A DNA stretch of 64,000 nucleotides, taken from contig NZ_BDCA01000008.1 in NCBI RefSeq assembly GCF_001613265.1, forward strand, positions 124,001-188,000, written 5' to 3'. The number at the start of each line of letters is the position of its first letter. Within the stretch, counting starts at the first letter, position 1. Below the pieces are notes generated by a model, which was given only the letters and a program-made list of their open reading frames with translations, was not told the DNA's origin and did not search any database. Origin of the DNA: Nocardia vermiculata NBRC 100427 (lineage in GTDB: Bacteria > Actinomycetota > Actinomycetes > Mycobacteriales > Mycobacteriaceae). Below, in pieces: positions 1 through 8,377 of this stretch. The position numbers and the translations under genes were made by a program.

Positions 1-169
1 CGGCGGCGCCGAGCCCGTGTGGGTCGCCGAGGTCTGCGCGCCGGTGCGCTACACCGTCGGGTAGTGGCGCGGTGCCCCGCGAAATCGCGGTCACCTCCTC
101 GCCGCCGTCGAGGAGAGTGCGGACCAGCACTCGTCCGATGGTGCCGGTCGCTCCCGTGATCGCGATCAT
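1..169 (-). CDS. NmrA-like NAD(P)-binding reductase (N-terminal part, runs off the window)
   Basis: The minus strand from 169 encodes an N-terminus starting MIAITGATGTIGRVLVRTLL, a Rossmann beta-alpha-beta with the GATGxIG dinucleotide motif of atypical (NmrA/YtfG-like) short-chain dehydrogenases. An AGGAG ribosome site lies 5 bases upstream of the ATG. The frame stays open to the window edge, so only about 56 residues are seen. It is divergent from the TetR gene at 245, and palindromes lie in the shared intergenic region, so it is probably the repressor's target. NmrA-like proteins often act as NAD(P)H-dependent quinone or azo reductases or as redox sensors; which one applies cannot be said from this fragment. 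Confidence 0.8.
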   Translation of the reverse strand, partial: MIAITGATGTIGRVLVRTLLDGGEEVTAISRGTAPLPDGVAHRRADLGDPHGLGAA

Positions 170-181
170 GATTCACTCCTG

Positions 182-254
182 AGTTAGTTGACTGACTCAG
201 TTCAACGTTATCGACTGATGCGGCGCTTGTCTATAGTTAGTTGGGTGACCAACT
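182..254. promoter_or_regulatory. Paired operator-like palindromes between the NmrA-like and TetR genes
   Basis: Two related imperfect palindromes are visible: AGTTAGTTGACTGACT at 182-197, and a second at 235-254 whose outer arms are AGTTGG (239-244) and CCAACT (249-254). Both share the AGTTAGTT half. The first sits just upstream of the NmrA-like start, the second covers the likely GTG start of the TetR gene at 245. Such AGTNAGT/ACTNACT palindromes are common TetR operators. Autorepression plus control of the divergent reductase is inferred from position. Confidence 0.6.
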
Positions 255-823
255 CAGAATCGGTGACTCGGCCGGGGAAGCGGGAACGGCTGGCCTCCGC
301 CGCCGCGGAGGTCTTTCATCGGCAGGGCGTGGAGAAGACGACGATTGCCGATATCGCGCAGGCCGCGGATGTGCCCGTAGGTAACGTCTACTACTACTTC
401 AAAACCAAGGATCAGCTGATCGGGGCGGCGATCGGGGCGCATGCGCGGGCTCTCGACGGCTTCCTGGCCGAGCTCGACCGTGAGTCGCGGCCGGCGGCGC
501 GGTTGAAGACTCTGATCCGGTCGTGGGTCGGTCAGCGGGAGGTGGCTGCGCGATTCGGGTGTCCCACCGGCACCCTCGCGGTCGAGCTGGACAAGCGTTC
601 CGACGGTCTCGAGCGTGATCTGGCCGCGTCGATGCAGGTGTTGCTGGAGTGGGTGCAGCGGCAGTTCGAGGAACTGGGCCGGGTGGACGCTGGAGAGCTG
701 GCTGTCGCGCTGATCGCCTCGTATCAGGGGATTTCTTTGCTCACCAATACTTTTCGTAATCCCGAGTTGATGCGTGTCGAGGGTGATCGGTTGGAACGCT
801 GGATCGATTCCCTCGCCGAGTGA
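245..823 (+). CDS. TetR/AcrR family transcriptional repressor
   Basis: A 192-residue protein from a GTG at 245. The N-terminal helix-turn-helix is clear: RERLASAAAEVFHRQGVEKT followed by TIADIAQAADVPVGNVYYYF and KTKDQL, a textbook TetR DNA-binding domain. The C-terminal ligand domain resembles the YxaF/LmrA-type half with a conserved FGCPTGTL segment. A longer reading from an ATG at 188 adds 19 poorly conserved residues that overlap the first palindrome, so the GTG is preferred, although no strong ribosome site precedes it. It is divergent from an NmrA-like reductase. It most likely represses that gene and itself in response to an electrophile or drug-like ligand, which cannot be named here. 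Confidence 0.87.
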   Translation: MTNSESVTRPGKRERLASAAAEVFHRQGVEKTTIADIAQAADVPVGNVYYYFKTKDQLIGAAIGAHARALDGFLAELDRESRPAARLKTLIRSWVGQREVAARFGCPTGTLAVELDKRSDGLERDLAASMQVLLEWVQRQFEELGRVDAGELAVALIASYQGISLLTNTFRNPELMRVEGDRLERWIDSLAE

Positions 824-917
824 GTCGTGGCCGAGTGGTAACCCGGTCCGGGCCGGCTGTGGGTGCGGGCGTTCGGTGAGGCACGTCATGGTTGTCAAAG
901 ATGCATTGCCGATATAT

Positions 918-934
918 CGTTGACTAGGTCAACG
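918..934. promoter_or_regulatory. Perfect inverted repeat upstream of the PadR gene
   Basis: CGTTGAC (918-924) and GTCAACG (928-934) form a perfect 7-bp inverted repeat with a 3-base spacer, 25 bases before the PadR start at 959. PadR proteins typically bind such dyads in their own promoters, so this is a candidate autoregulatory operator. Confidence 0.55.
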
Positions 935-958
935 TAAGACAAGCCTCAGGAGGCAATC

Positions 959-1618
959 ATGGAACGCATGGAGAATATGGACCGGTTCGGTCCCGGTCGG
1001 CGACGCGGCCCCTGGCCCGATCCGCGCGAACACGGCGGACGCGAACAGTTCCGCCGCCACCCGCGCGGCCCGCACGGTTTCGGTCCCTTCGGACCGGAAT
1101 TCGGACCCGGATTCGGTCCGGGCGGTCACGTGGGACGCGGCCGTGGACGTGGCGGTCGCGGCCGGCGCGGTGATGTGCGGGCGGCGATCCTGCTGCTCGT
1201 GCAGGAACGGCCGATGCACGGCTACGAGCTGATTCAGCAGATCCGCGACCGCAGTGACGACATCTGGCGGCCCAGCCCCGGATCGATCTACCCGGCGCTG
1301 TCCCAGCTCGAGGACGAAGGGCTGGTCATCATCGAGAAGGTCGCCGGCCGCAAGACCGCGAAACTCACCGAAGCCGGCACCGAGTACGTTCGCGAGCATC
1401 GCGACGAGCTCGGCGACCCGTGGCAGGATGTGCGCGAAAACGTCGGCGATCAGGCGCTCGACCTGCGGGAGTTGGTCGGTCAGCTGATGGGTGCGGTCGG
1501 CCAGGTAGCGCGCGCCGGCACGCCCGAGCAGGCCGCGAAGGCGGCCGAGGTCCTCACCGAGGCCCGTCGCTCGGTCTACCGGATCCTCGCCGACGACGAC
1601 GCCGGCACAGCCGAGTGA
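959..1618 (+). CDS. PadR family transcriptional regulator
   Basis: A 219-residue protein with an ATG preceded by a strong AGGAGG 7 bases upstream. Residues 1-70 are a Gly/Arg/Pro/Phe-rich, low-complexity segment (repeats of the type FGP, RGRG). From about residue 71 a PadR winged helix follows: RGDVRAAILLLVQERPMHGY, ELIQQI, then GSIYPALSQLEDEGLV and the wing KVAGRKTAKLTEAG. The C-terminal helices would dimerise. Members with this long glycine-rich head are common in actinobacteria, often next to exporters, but here no transporter is adjacent. The conserved perfect palindrome upstream suggests autorepression. Ligand and targets are unknown. Confidence 0.88.
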   Translation: MERMENMDRFGPGRRRGPWPDPREHGGREQFRRHPRGPHGFGPFGPEFGPGFGPGGHVGRGRGRGGRGRRGDVRAAILLLVQERPMHGYELIQQIRDRSDDIWRPSPGSIYPALSQLEDEGLVIIEKVAGRKTAKLTEAGTEYVREHRDELGDPWQDVRENVGDQALDLRELVGQLMGAVGQVARAGTPEQAAKAAEVLTEARRSVYRILADDDAGTAE

Positions 1619-1674
1619 GGCTGTGACACCGTGTCTCGCCCCCGTTTCGCCCCGGCGCGGCGGACAATCGGGGC

Positions 1675-2688
1675 ATGGGACGACGACCGAGATGCCGCGG
1701 ATGGCGCGGCGGGCTCACCGCGGCGGTGACAGTGTGCGGGCTGGCACTGGGGACCGGGGTGCCCGCGTGGGCGGACCCGCCCGCCGCGCCGCCGCCGGAC
1801 ACCCGCCCGGTGGTCGTTCCGACCGAATGGGGTCCGCCGCAGCCGGATCATCTCGCGGCTTCGCGCTACCTGAAGGACCATCCCGACGCCACCCCATGGG
1901 GGACCAACGATTTCGGCTGCCGGCCGTCGGCGCGCCATCCGCGCCCGATCATTCTCGCGCACGGTACCGACGCGACCGCCTACACCGACTGGTCGGGGAT
2001 CGGCCCGCAACTGGTCGCCGCGGGATTCTGCGTCTTCGCCCCCGAATACGGCGGTAAGCCCGGGGCGACCAGCTTCGGTACCGAGGATCTGTGGGCTTCC
2101 AGCCGGCAATTCGCAGCGTTCGTCGACCGGGTTCTCGACGTGACCGGTGCGAAACAGGTCGACCTGGTGGGTTTCTCCCAGGGGGCGACCGTCACCCGCT
2201 ACTACATCAACAAGCTCGGTGGTGCGCCCAAGGTGGGGCAGTGGATCGGTCTGGCCTCGCCGAGCTACGGCGGTGTCATGTACGGGCTGGTGCCACTCGC
2301 CGACGCGGTCCCCGGAGTGTGGGACGCATTCGAGGAGGTGACCTCGCTCGCGACGGTTCAGCAGGCGCAGGGCTCACCGTTCATGCGTGACCTGAACGCC
2401 GGCGGGGACACCGTGCCCGGCGTGCGCTACACCACCGTCGGCAGCCGGGTCGACGAGATGATCCAGCCCTATACCAATATCGCGCTGACCGGCCCGGGAG
2501 CGCACAACATCGTGCTGCAGGACCTGTGCCCGATCGACCTGACCGGGCACTTCCACCTGGTGTACGACCGGTTCGCGCAGCAGCTGCTGCTCACCCTTCT
2601 GGATCCCGAGACCGCACCGCTGCCACAGTGTTCCTATGTGCCGCTGGGCACCGGAATCGGTGAGGTCGTGCTCGGCGCGCATTCCTGA
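1675..2688 (+). CDS. Secreted triacylglycerol lipase/esterase (alpha/beta hydrolase)
   Basis: A 337-residue exported hydrolase. Residues 1-34 form a signal peptide (Arg-rich start, hydrophobic core, GVPAWA then DPP), so cleavage is expected near residue 34. The mature part has the class-2 lipase layout: oxyanion-region HGT near residue 96, nucleophile elbow GFSQG with Ser168, and a late segment GAHNIVLQDLCPIDLTGHFH that should carry the catalytic His (and pairs of Cys likely forming disulfides). It would hydrolyse lipid or ester substrates outside the cell. No chaperone or partner gene is adjacent. The start is the first ATG that gives a full signal peptide; no clear ribosome site is present, so initiation is less certain than function. 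Confidence 0.85.
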   Translation: MGRRPRCRGWRGGLTAAVTVCGLALGTGVPAWADPPAAPPPDTRPVVVPTEWGPPQPDHLAASRYLKDHPDATPWGTNDFGCRPSARHPRPIILAHGTDATAYTDWSGIGPQLVAAGFCVFAPEYGGKPGATSFGTEDLWASSRQFAAFVDRVLDVTGAKQVDLVGFSQGATVTRYYINKLGGAPKVGQWIGLASPSYGGVMYGLVPLADAVPGVWDAFEEVTSLATVQQAQGSPFMRDLNAGGDTVPGVRYTTVGSRVDEMIQPYTNIALTGPGAHNIVLQDLCPIDLTGHFHLVYDRFAQQLLLTLLDPETAPLPQCSYVPLGTGIGEVVLGAHS

Positions 2689-2750
2689 CGAATCGGATTT
2701 CGCGGCGCCCGTAAACTGAGGCGACCGCAAATCGTCTCGCCCGGGAGTGT

Positions 2751-3317
2751 GTGCCTGTGACAATCCAGCCCGTTCGCCTGTTCGGCGATCCCGTCCTGCG
2801 CGCTCGCGCCGACGAGGTCGAATCCTTCGACGGTGAACTCGCGCAACTGGTCACCGATCTCACCGACACCATGCATGCCAGCAACGGCGTGGGGATGGCC
2901 GCACCGCAGATCGGTGTCGGCCTGCGGGTCTTCGTCTACGACACCGGTGACGCTGCCGGGCATGTGGTGAACCCGGTCTTCGAGGTCATCGGCGCGGACG
3001 AGCAGACCGGCCCGGAGGGATGCCTGTCGATCCCGGGTCTGCGCTACGACGTGACCCGTGCGCAGCGGGTGGTCGCCCGGGGCTCGGACAGCAACGGTGA
3101 ACCGGTGACATTCGAGGCGGCGGATCTGCTGGCCCGGTGCATCCAGCACGAAACCGATCATCTCGACGGTGTGCTGTATCTGCAACGGCTGGAACCCGCT
3201 GCGCGCAAGCAGGCTATGCGCGCAGTGCGTGAATCGGAATGGTTCGCCGCGGGTAAGACGGTGATGTCCGCGGCCGAGGTGGCGGGCAGCCGCGGCGAGT
3301 CCGGGCGGAGCGAGTAG
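2751..3317 (+). CDS. def: Peptide deformylase
   Basis: Removes the formyl group from the N-terminal methionine of nascent proteins. All three metal-site motifs are present in this 188-residue protein: GVGMAAPQIG (46-55), EGCLS (89-93, metal ligand Cys91) and QHETDH (132-137, ligands His133 and His137, catalytic Glu134). Translation begins at a GTG at 2751; a second GTG six bases downstream (2757) is an equally possible start. The stop codon abuts the ATG of fmt, so the two are translationally coupled. The Cys-containing EGCLS plus the short C-terminus fit the actinobacterial (type I-like) enzymes. Confidence 0.96.
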   Translation: MPVTIQPVRLFGDPVLRARADEVESFDGELAQLVTDLTDTMHASNGVGMAAPQIGVGLRVFVYDTGDAAGHVVNPVFEVIGADEQTGPEGCLSIPGLRYDVTRAQRVVARGSDSNGEPVTFEAADLLARCIQHETDHLDGVLYLQRLEPAARKQAMRAVRESEWFAAGKTVMSAAEVAGSRGESGRSE

Positions 3318-4241
3318 ATGCGGCTGGTCTTCGCGGGAACTCCCGACCCGGCAGTGCCGTCGCTGCGTCGGCTGATCGAATCGCAGCGCCACGAGGTCGT
3401 TGCGGTGGTGACTCGTCCGGACGCGGTGGCAGGACGGGGACGCAAGGTGGTCCGGTCGCCGATCGGCAGGCTGGCCGACGAGTACGAGATCCCGGTGTTC
3501 ACACCGCACAAGCCCGGGGAGCCGGAATTCGTCGCGGCACTGACCGAGCTGGCCCCCGATTGCTGTCCGGTCGTCGCCTACGGCGCGCTGCTTCCGTCCG
3601 CGGTGCTCGACATTCCGGTGCACGGCTGGGTCAATCTGCACTTCTCGCTGCTGCCCGCGTGGCGTGGCGCGGCGCCGGTCCAGGCCGCGGTACTCGCCGG
3701 CGACGAGATCACCGGTGCATCGACCTTCCGCATCGAGGCCGGCCTCGACACCGGCCCGGTGTACGGCGTCGTCACCGAACGTATCGGTACGACCGACACC
3801 GCGGGCGCGCTGCTGGCGCGGTTGTCGGAATCGGGGGCGGCGTTGCTGGAATCGACCCTGGACGGGATCGAGGACGGCACCATCCAGGCGGTACCGCAGT
3901 CGAGCGAGGGGGTTTCCTATGCCCCGAAGATCGAATCCGACGAGGGGCACATCCGCTGGGATCAACCGGCTCTGGCGATCAACCGCCGGATCCGCGCGGT
4001 CACCCCGGTGCCCGGTGCCTGGACCGAGGTTGCCGGAAAGCGACTCAAGGTCGGTCCGGTGGAACTGGTGGAGGAGCAATTGCCGGTGCGTACGATCGAG
4101 GTCCGCAAATCCGGTGTCTACGTCGGCACCACGACCACCGCGGTGCGGCTCGACCAGGTGCAGCCACAGGGTAAGCGCATGATGGCGGCGCTGGACTGGG
4201 CGCGCGGCGCACGCCTGGAACCCGGGACGGTGGTCGAATGA
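3318..4241 (+). CDS. fmt: Methionyl-tRNA formyltransferase
   Basis: Formylates initiator Met-tRNA using 10-formyl-tetrahydrofolate. The 307-residue length is normal. The catalytic triad Asn106, His108 and Asp144 falls at the same numbers as in the E. coli enzyme ([14 protein letters not shown] and GLDTGP). The C-terminal OB-like domain binds tRNA. The ATG directly follows the def stop codon without a gap, and its own stop overlaps the start of rsmB by ATGA. Formylation and deformylation are therefore encoded in one transcription unit, as in many bacteria. Confidence 0.97.
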   Translation: MRLVFAGTPDPAVPSLRRLIESQRHEVVAVVTRPDAVAGRGRKVVRSPIGRLADEYEIPVFTPHKPGEPEFVAALTELAPDCCPVVAYGALLPSAVLDIPVHGWVNLHFSLLPAWRGAAPVQAAVLAGDEITGASTFRIEAGLDTGPVYGVVTERIGTTDTAGALLARLSESGAALLESTLDGIEDGTIQAVPQSSEGVSYAPKIESDEGHIRWDQPALAINRRIRAVTPVPGAWTEVAGKRLKVGPVELVEEQLPVRTIEVRKSGVYVGTTTTAVRLDQVQPQGKRMMAALDWARGARLEPGTVVE

Positions 4242-6091
4242 GCGGCCCGGGAGTACCGAGCGGTAATCGGCGAGCGGAGTCCGGGCGGCGGACGGACGCA
4301 CCGAGCGGTGAGCGCCGTGCGGGCGCCGGCGACAAGAGCTCCCGCGGCAACCGCGCGGACAAGTCCCCCCCCGGTGACGGGCGCGCGGGCCGGGGCACGG
4401 GTCGCGGCGGTGCCGAGCGCGAATCGGGTCGGCGCGCGGCGTCCCCACCGGGTAGCGGTGGGCCCTCGCGCCGCCGTCCAGGCGCGGAAGGCGACGGACA
4501 GGATCGGCGGCGGGCGCCGGACCAACGGGAAACCGGCCGTCGTGGGGCCTCCGGCGGTAGCTCCGGACGCGGAGACAGCACCGCTGAGAACGCGAACCGC
4601 CGGCGTGGGGGTGGAAAGGTTCGGGGCGATCGCGACGGCGGCGGCCGCGGTAACGATTCTCGCCGGGAGCAGTCGCCGCGTCGTGGCGCGGACACCGGGC
4701 GCGGACCGGCGCGTGGTGGTTCCCGGCCGGCGCGACCGGGCACCGCGCGCCGCGATGCCGTGGTCGATACCCCGCGGCTGGTGGCCAGGGACCTGCTCCG
4801 TGCGGTCCGCGAACGTGACGCGTACGCGAATCTGGTGCTTCCGGCTCTGCTGCGGGAGCACCGCTTGTCCGGTCGCGACGCGGCATTCGCGACCGAACTC
4901 GCCTACGGTGCCTGTCGGGCGCTCGGGATTCTCGACGCGGTGATCGCCGACTGTGCGGGCCGCACGGTCGACGAGATCGACGGTCCGCTCCTGGATGTGC
5001 TGCGGCTGGGGGTCTATCAACTGCTGCGCACCCGCGTGGGCGCGCATGCTGCCGTGGATACTTCGGTGGATCTGGTACGCAGCGAATACGGCAGCGGCAG
5101 AGCCGGATTCGTGAACGCGGTACTGCGTCGTGCGGCCGCCCGGTCGCCGCAGCAATGGATCGAGCGCCTGGCACCGCCGGATCCGGTGGGCCGGTCGGCG
5201 TTCGAATACGGACATCCGGTCTGGATCGCCCAGGCCTTCGCGGATGCCCTGGGTTCGCGGGCCGGTGAGCTTCGGGAGCTGCTCGCCGCCGACGACCAGC
5301 GGCCGATCGTCCATCTGGTGGCCCGGCCCGGTGACATCACCGCCGAGGAGCTGGCCCTGATCAGCGGCGGCGAGGAAGGGCGATGGTCGCCGTACGCGGT
5401 GTATCTCGACAGTGGCGATCCGGCACAACTGGAGCCGGTCCGCGAGCGGATGGCCGGGGTGCAGGACGAGGGCAGTCAGCTGGTGGCACTGTCGCTGACC
5501 GGTGCTCCGTTGCTGGGCGAGGATCGCGGCCGCTGGCTGGATCTGTGCGCGGGGCCCGGCGGGAAGGCTGCACTACTCGGCGCCCTGGCCGGGATCGACG
5601 GCTTCGAAGTGGACGCCGTCGAACCGGCGGAACACCGAGCAGAGCTGGTGCGCAAGGCCACTCGTGACCTGCCGGTGACGGTGCATGTGGCCGACGGCCG
5701 CGATTCGGGTCTGACTCCCGGCTACGACCGCATCCTGGTGGATGCCCCGTGCACCGGCCTGGGCGCGTTGCGGCGTCGTCCGGAAGCGCGCTGGCGGCGT
5801 ACCCCTGCCGATGTGCCGGACCTGACCGGGTTACAGCGAGAACTGCTCGACGCGGCCTGGGAACTGCTGCGCCCGGGGGGCGTGGTCGTGTACTCGACCT
5901 GCTCTCCGCACCTGGCCGAAACCGTGGCCGTGGTCGCCGATGTCGTCCGGCGGACCGGTGCCGAGCAGCTCGAGACCCGCGAACTGCTGCCCGGGGTGAC
6001 CGATACCGGTGACGGCCCGGCAGCACAGTTGTGGCCGCATCGGCACGGCACCGACGCCATGTTCGCGGCCGCGCTGCGCAAGCCGCTCTGA
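4238..6091 (+). CDS. rsmB: 16S rRNA (cytosine-967-C5)-methyltransferase with a long Arg/Gly-rich head
   Basis: Methylates C967 of 16S rRNA with S-adenosylmethionine. Residues 1 to about 170 are a low-complexity tail rich in Gly, Arg, Ser and Asp. After that comes a NusB-like RNA-binding domain (starts [20 protein letters not shown]). The Rossmann methyltransferase domain carries [10 protein letters not shown], the DAPCTGLG motif (release Cys505) and STCSPH (nucleophile Cys555). The 617-residue length exceeds E. coli RsmB (429) mainly because of the head. It overlaps fmt by 4 bases. The basic head resembles RG-type RNA-binding tails and may help ribosome binding; that is inference. A hairpin starts at its stop codon. 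Confidence 0.94.
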   Translation: MSGPGVPSGNRRAESGRRTDAPSGERRAGAGDKSSRGNRADKSPPGDGRAGRGTGRGGAERESGRRAASPPGSGGPSRRRPGAEGDGQDRRRAPDQRETGRRGASGGSSGRGDSTAENANRRRGGGKVRGDRDGGGRGNDSRREQSPRRGADTGRGPARGGSRPARPGTARRDAVVDTPRLVARDLLRAVRERDAYANLVLPALLREHRLSGRDAAFATELAYGACRALGILDAVIADCAGRTVDEIDGPLLDVLRLGVYQLLRTRVGAHAAVDTSVDLVRSEYGSGRAGFVNAVLRRAAARSPQQWIERLAPPDPVGRSAFEYGHPVWIAQAFADALGSRAGELRELLAADDQRPIVHLVARPGDITAEELALISGGEEGRWSPYAVYLDSGDPAQLEPVRERMAGVQDEGSQLVALSLTGAPLLGEDRGRWLDLCAGPGGKAALLGALAGIDGFEVDAVEPAEHRAELVRKATRDLPVTVHVADGRDSGLTPGYDRILVDAPCTGLGALRRRPEARWRRTPADVPDLTGLQRELLDAAWELLRPGGVVVYSTCSPHLAETVAVVADVVRRTGAEQLETRELLPGVTDTGDGPAAQLWPHRHGTDAMFAAALRKPL

Positions 6092-6111
6092 GCCGAGCGT
6101 CCCGCTCGGCT
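6091..6111. terminator. Hairpin between convergent rsmB and the YeiH-type gene
   Basis: AGCCGAGC (6091-6098) and GCTCGGCT (6104-6111) form a perfect 8-bp stem with a 5-base loop, beginning at the last base of the rsmB stop codon. There is no T-run, as is usual in high-GC actinobacteria. Placement between convergent genes makes a terminator the natural reading. Confidence 0.6.
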
Positions 6112-6133
6112 CGGACTCGACGACCACACCGGC

Positions 6134-7324
6134 TCACCCGGCCAGAACGGCGCCGGCCAGGGCCACACCCGCGACCCAGATCGTCGACAGCAGAGCCAGC
6201 AGCAGCGGCCGGTAACCCACCCGGCGCAACGCCGCCACCTGCACGCCCGCGCCGAGTGCGAACATCGCGGCGGTTAGCAGGGCGGTCTGCAGGAGTTTCG
6301 CCCCGTCGAGGACGGGCGCGGGAATCACGCCGGTGGTGCGCAGCGCGGCGCAGGCCAGGAAGGCGAGCACGAACAGCGGGAGCAGCGGTGTCCGGCCGGT
6401 ACCTGCTCCGGAACCTGCCCGCCGGCGCTGCTGCCGGCCGATCACTGCCAGCACGGGGGCCAGGAGTACCACCCGGGCCAGCTTGACGATCACCGCCACG
6501 GCGAGGGCGCCGCCGCCGAGAGCACTGCCCGCGGCGACCACCTGTGCCACCTCGTGCACCGCGCCACCGGCCCACATCCCGGCGGTGCGGTCGTCGAGGC
6601 CGAAGGCACCCGACAGCAGCGGGATCACCGCGATCATGGCCGTGCCGAACACGACGACCAGCGCGACCGTGGTGAGCAGTTCCTCCTCCTCGGAGTCGAC
6701 GACCCCGTCCACGGCCGCGGCCGCCGCCGCGCCGCAGATCGAGAATCCGCAGGCGATCAGCACTCGCTGTGTCCAGCTCAGGCCGAGTAACCGGCCCATC
6801 CACATGGTGACGGCGATCCCCAGTACCACCACCGCCACCACCATCGCGATTGCCGCAGGACCGAGGCCGAGAAGGTCGGAGAAGGTCAGCTGCAGTCCGA
6901 GCAGTGCGACGCCGAGGCGGAGCAGCTTCTTCGACGAGAACGCCAGGCCAGGTCGCACTCGCTCGGGCAGGGTGACGCAGTTGGCCAGCAGTGCGCCGAC
7001 CACGATCGCGATCAACAGGGGACTGACCACCGGGACCAGCCGCCCGAACAGCATGACCACGGCCGTGACGAGGGTGGTCAGTGCCAGACCGGGAACGACG
7101 TCCGGCATGCGCCGGGGCAGCCGGACGTGTTCTCCCATGCCGAAGCGGCGCGGACGCCGAGTGGTGCTCCCATCGCCGGAGCGCCGCGCCGGTGCTGCAG
7201 CAGCTGCGGTGGCCCGAGCCTCGGTATCCGGCGACGGGCGATGTGGTGGCGCGCTCGAATCGGGGGCGCCGGTGTCGGCCGCCGATCCGGATGCGGTGAT
7301 GTGCCGAGAGGTCTGGCTCGTCAT
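6134..7324 (-). CDS. YeiH/UPF0324 family membrane protein (putative sulfate exporter family)
   Basis: A 396-residue polytopic membrane protein of the conserved hypothetical-698/YeiH family. Roughly the first 65 residues are hydrophilic (Ser, Ala, Pro, Arg), then about ten hydrophobic helices follow, including VPGLALTTLVTAVVMLFGRL and the family-typical CGFSICGAAAAAAVDGVV and MWAGGAVHEVAQVVAAGSAL. An internal ATG before GEHVRLPRRMPD (position about 62 of the protein) could be the true start and would remove the unusual head. It is divergent from a LysR regulator, as in E. coli yeiH/yeiE. Substrate is not established for the family; sulfate or sulfite-type anions have been suggested from context. 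Confidence 0.85.
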   Translation of the reverse strand: MTSQTSRHITASGSAADTGAPDSSAPPHRPSPDTEARATAAAAAPARRSGDGSTTRRPRRFGMGEHVRLPRRMPDVVPGLALTTLVTAVVMLFGRLVPVVSPLLIAIVVGALLANCVTLPERVRPGLAFSSKKLLRLGVALLGLQLTFSDLLGLGPAAIAMVVAVVVLGIAVTMWMGRLLGLSWTQRVLIACGFSICGAAAAAAVDGVVDSEEEELLTTVALVVVFGTAMIAVIPLLSGAFGLDDRTAGMWAGGAVHEVAQVVAAGSALGGGALAVAVIVKLARVVLLAPVLAVIGRQQRRRAGSGAGTGRTPLLPLFVLAFLACAALRTTGVIPAPVLDGAKLLQTALLTAAMFALGAGVQVAALRRVGYRPLLLALLSTIWVAGVALAGAVLAG

Positions 7325-7379
7325 ACCCGTTACCGTGCCGCGAAACCGGGGGTGCCGGTAGCCGCGAAAACCGCATGAC

Positions 7380-7402
7380 AGCCATATCGACCAGATATGG
7401 CT
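7380..7402. promoter_or_regulatory. Operator-like inverted repeat between yeiH-type and lysR genes
   Basis: AGCCATATC (7380-7388) and GATATGGCT (7394-7402) are perfect 9-bp arms with a 5-base spacer in the 103-bp divergent region. The core ATAT-N7-ATAT has the T-N11-A character of LysR boxes. Control of the exporter gene by the adjacent LysR protein is inferred. Confidence 0.6.
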
Positions 7403-7427
7403 CTGCTGTCAGGCATATGATCCGGGT

Positions 7428-8345
7428 ATGAGTGAGATGCGTCCCGACCTCGGATTTCTCGAGTTGCTCGTCGCTGTCGACGACCATGGAAGTCTCGGGG
7501 CGGCGGCGCGTGCGCTCGGGATTGCGCAACCGAACGCCAGTCGCGCGGTACGGCAGTGGGAACATCGCCTGGGGCTGGTCCTGCTGCGCCGCACACCACG
7601 CGGATCGACTCTCACCCCTGAGGGAACGGTCGTGGTCCACTGGGCCCGGGAGGTGCTCGACGACCTGGACCGGCTCGTCGATGCCGCGGCCGCACTGCGC
7701 ACCGATCGGGAGGCCGAACTCACCGTCGCCGCCAGTATGACGGTGGCCGAATGTCTGCTGCCCGGCTGGCTCGGGCAGTTTCGGCGTGCCCATCAGGATG
7801 TGAAAGTTCATCTGCAGGTGCACAATTCGCGCCAAGTCTGTGAGCGGCTGACGGCGGGGGAGTGCGATCTCGGCTTCATCGAATCGCCCTCGGTACCCGA
7901 CGGCCTGCCGCACGTGACGGTCGCACACGACAGTCTGATCGTGGTGGTGCATCCCGGCCACGCCTGGGCACGGCGCCGAACACCCCTGACGGTCGAAGAG
8001 CTGGCGGCGACCGCCCTGGTGGTGCGCGAGCCGGGCTCGGGAACCCGCAGCACCCTGGACGCCGCACTGACCGAGTATGCCCGCGCCGAACCGCTCCTCG
8101 AGCTGGGCAGCGCGGCCGCCATCCGAACCAGCGTCCTGGGTGGGGTCGGGCCGGCGGTGCTCAGCTCGCTCGCTGTCGACGAACAGTTGGAGCGCGGCGA
8201 GCTGCGTGCGGTCGACGTGGCGGGACTCGATCTGCGCCGAACCCTGCGGGCAGTGTGGCGTCCGCCGCGCACGCTGGCCGGGCCGGCCGGGCAACTGCTG
8301 TCGAGTGTCGTCCGGAACGGCCGCGGCGGCGCGGCCGCACGCTGA
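7428..8345 (+). CDS. LysR family transcriptional regulator (YeiE-like context)
   Basis: A 305-residue LysR protein. The N-terminal winged helix reads GSLGAAARALGIAQPNASRA through residue 60, followed by a linker helix and a periplasmic-binding-like effector domain (SMTVAECLLPGWL, GECDLGFIESPSVPDGLPHV, EPGSGTRSTLDAAL). The EPGSGTR segment resembles CysB/Cbl/CbbR-type and YeiE effector domains. Because it is divergent from the YeiH-type exporter and a dyad lies between them, it most likely activates that gene. It converges on sigF with a strong hairpin between. Confidence 0.87.
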   Translation: MSEMRPDLGFLELLVAVDDHGSLGAAARALGIAQPNASRAVRQWEHRLGLVLLRRTPRGSTLTPEGTVVVHWAREVLDDLDRLVDAAAALRTDREAELTVAASMTVAECLLPGWLGQFRRAHQDVKVHLQVHNSRQVCERLTAGECDLGFIESPSVPDGLPHVTVAHDSLIVVVHPGHAWARRRTPLTVEELAATALVVREPGSGTRSTLDAALTEYARAEPLLELGSAAAIRTSVLGGVGPAVLSSLAVDEQLERGELRAVDVAGLDLRRTLRAVWRPPRTLAGPAGQLLSSVVRNGRGGAAAR

Positions 8346-8346
8346 T

Positions 8347-8375
8347 CGCCGCCACCGCATCCCGCGGTGGCGGCG
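8347..8375. terminator. Bidirectional terminator hairpin between lysR and sigF
   Basis: CGCCGCCACCGC (8347-8358) pairs perfectly with GCGGTGGCGGCG (8364-8375) around the loop ATCCC. A 12-bp GC stem between convergent genes is a strong terminator candidate for both directions. Confidence 0.75.
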
Positions 8376-8377
8376 CG

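Noticed and set aside
2634..5174. Very long minus-strand open frame (about 846 codons) opposite def, fmt and rsmB
   Set aside because: High-GC shadow: Arg/Pro/His-rich composition with no motif, while the plus strand encodes three clear conserved genes.
5361..8360. About 999-codon minus-strand open frame across rsmB, yeiH and lysR
   Set aside because: It crosses three recognisable genes in other frames, has Arg-rich low-complexity sequence and no ribosome site; a shadow frame.
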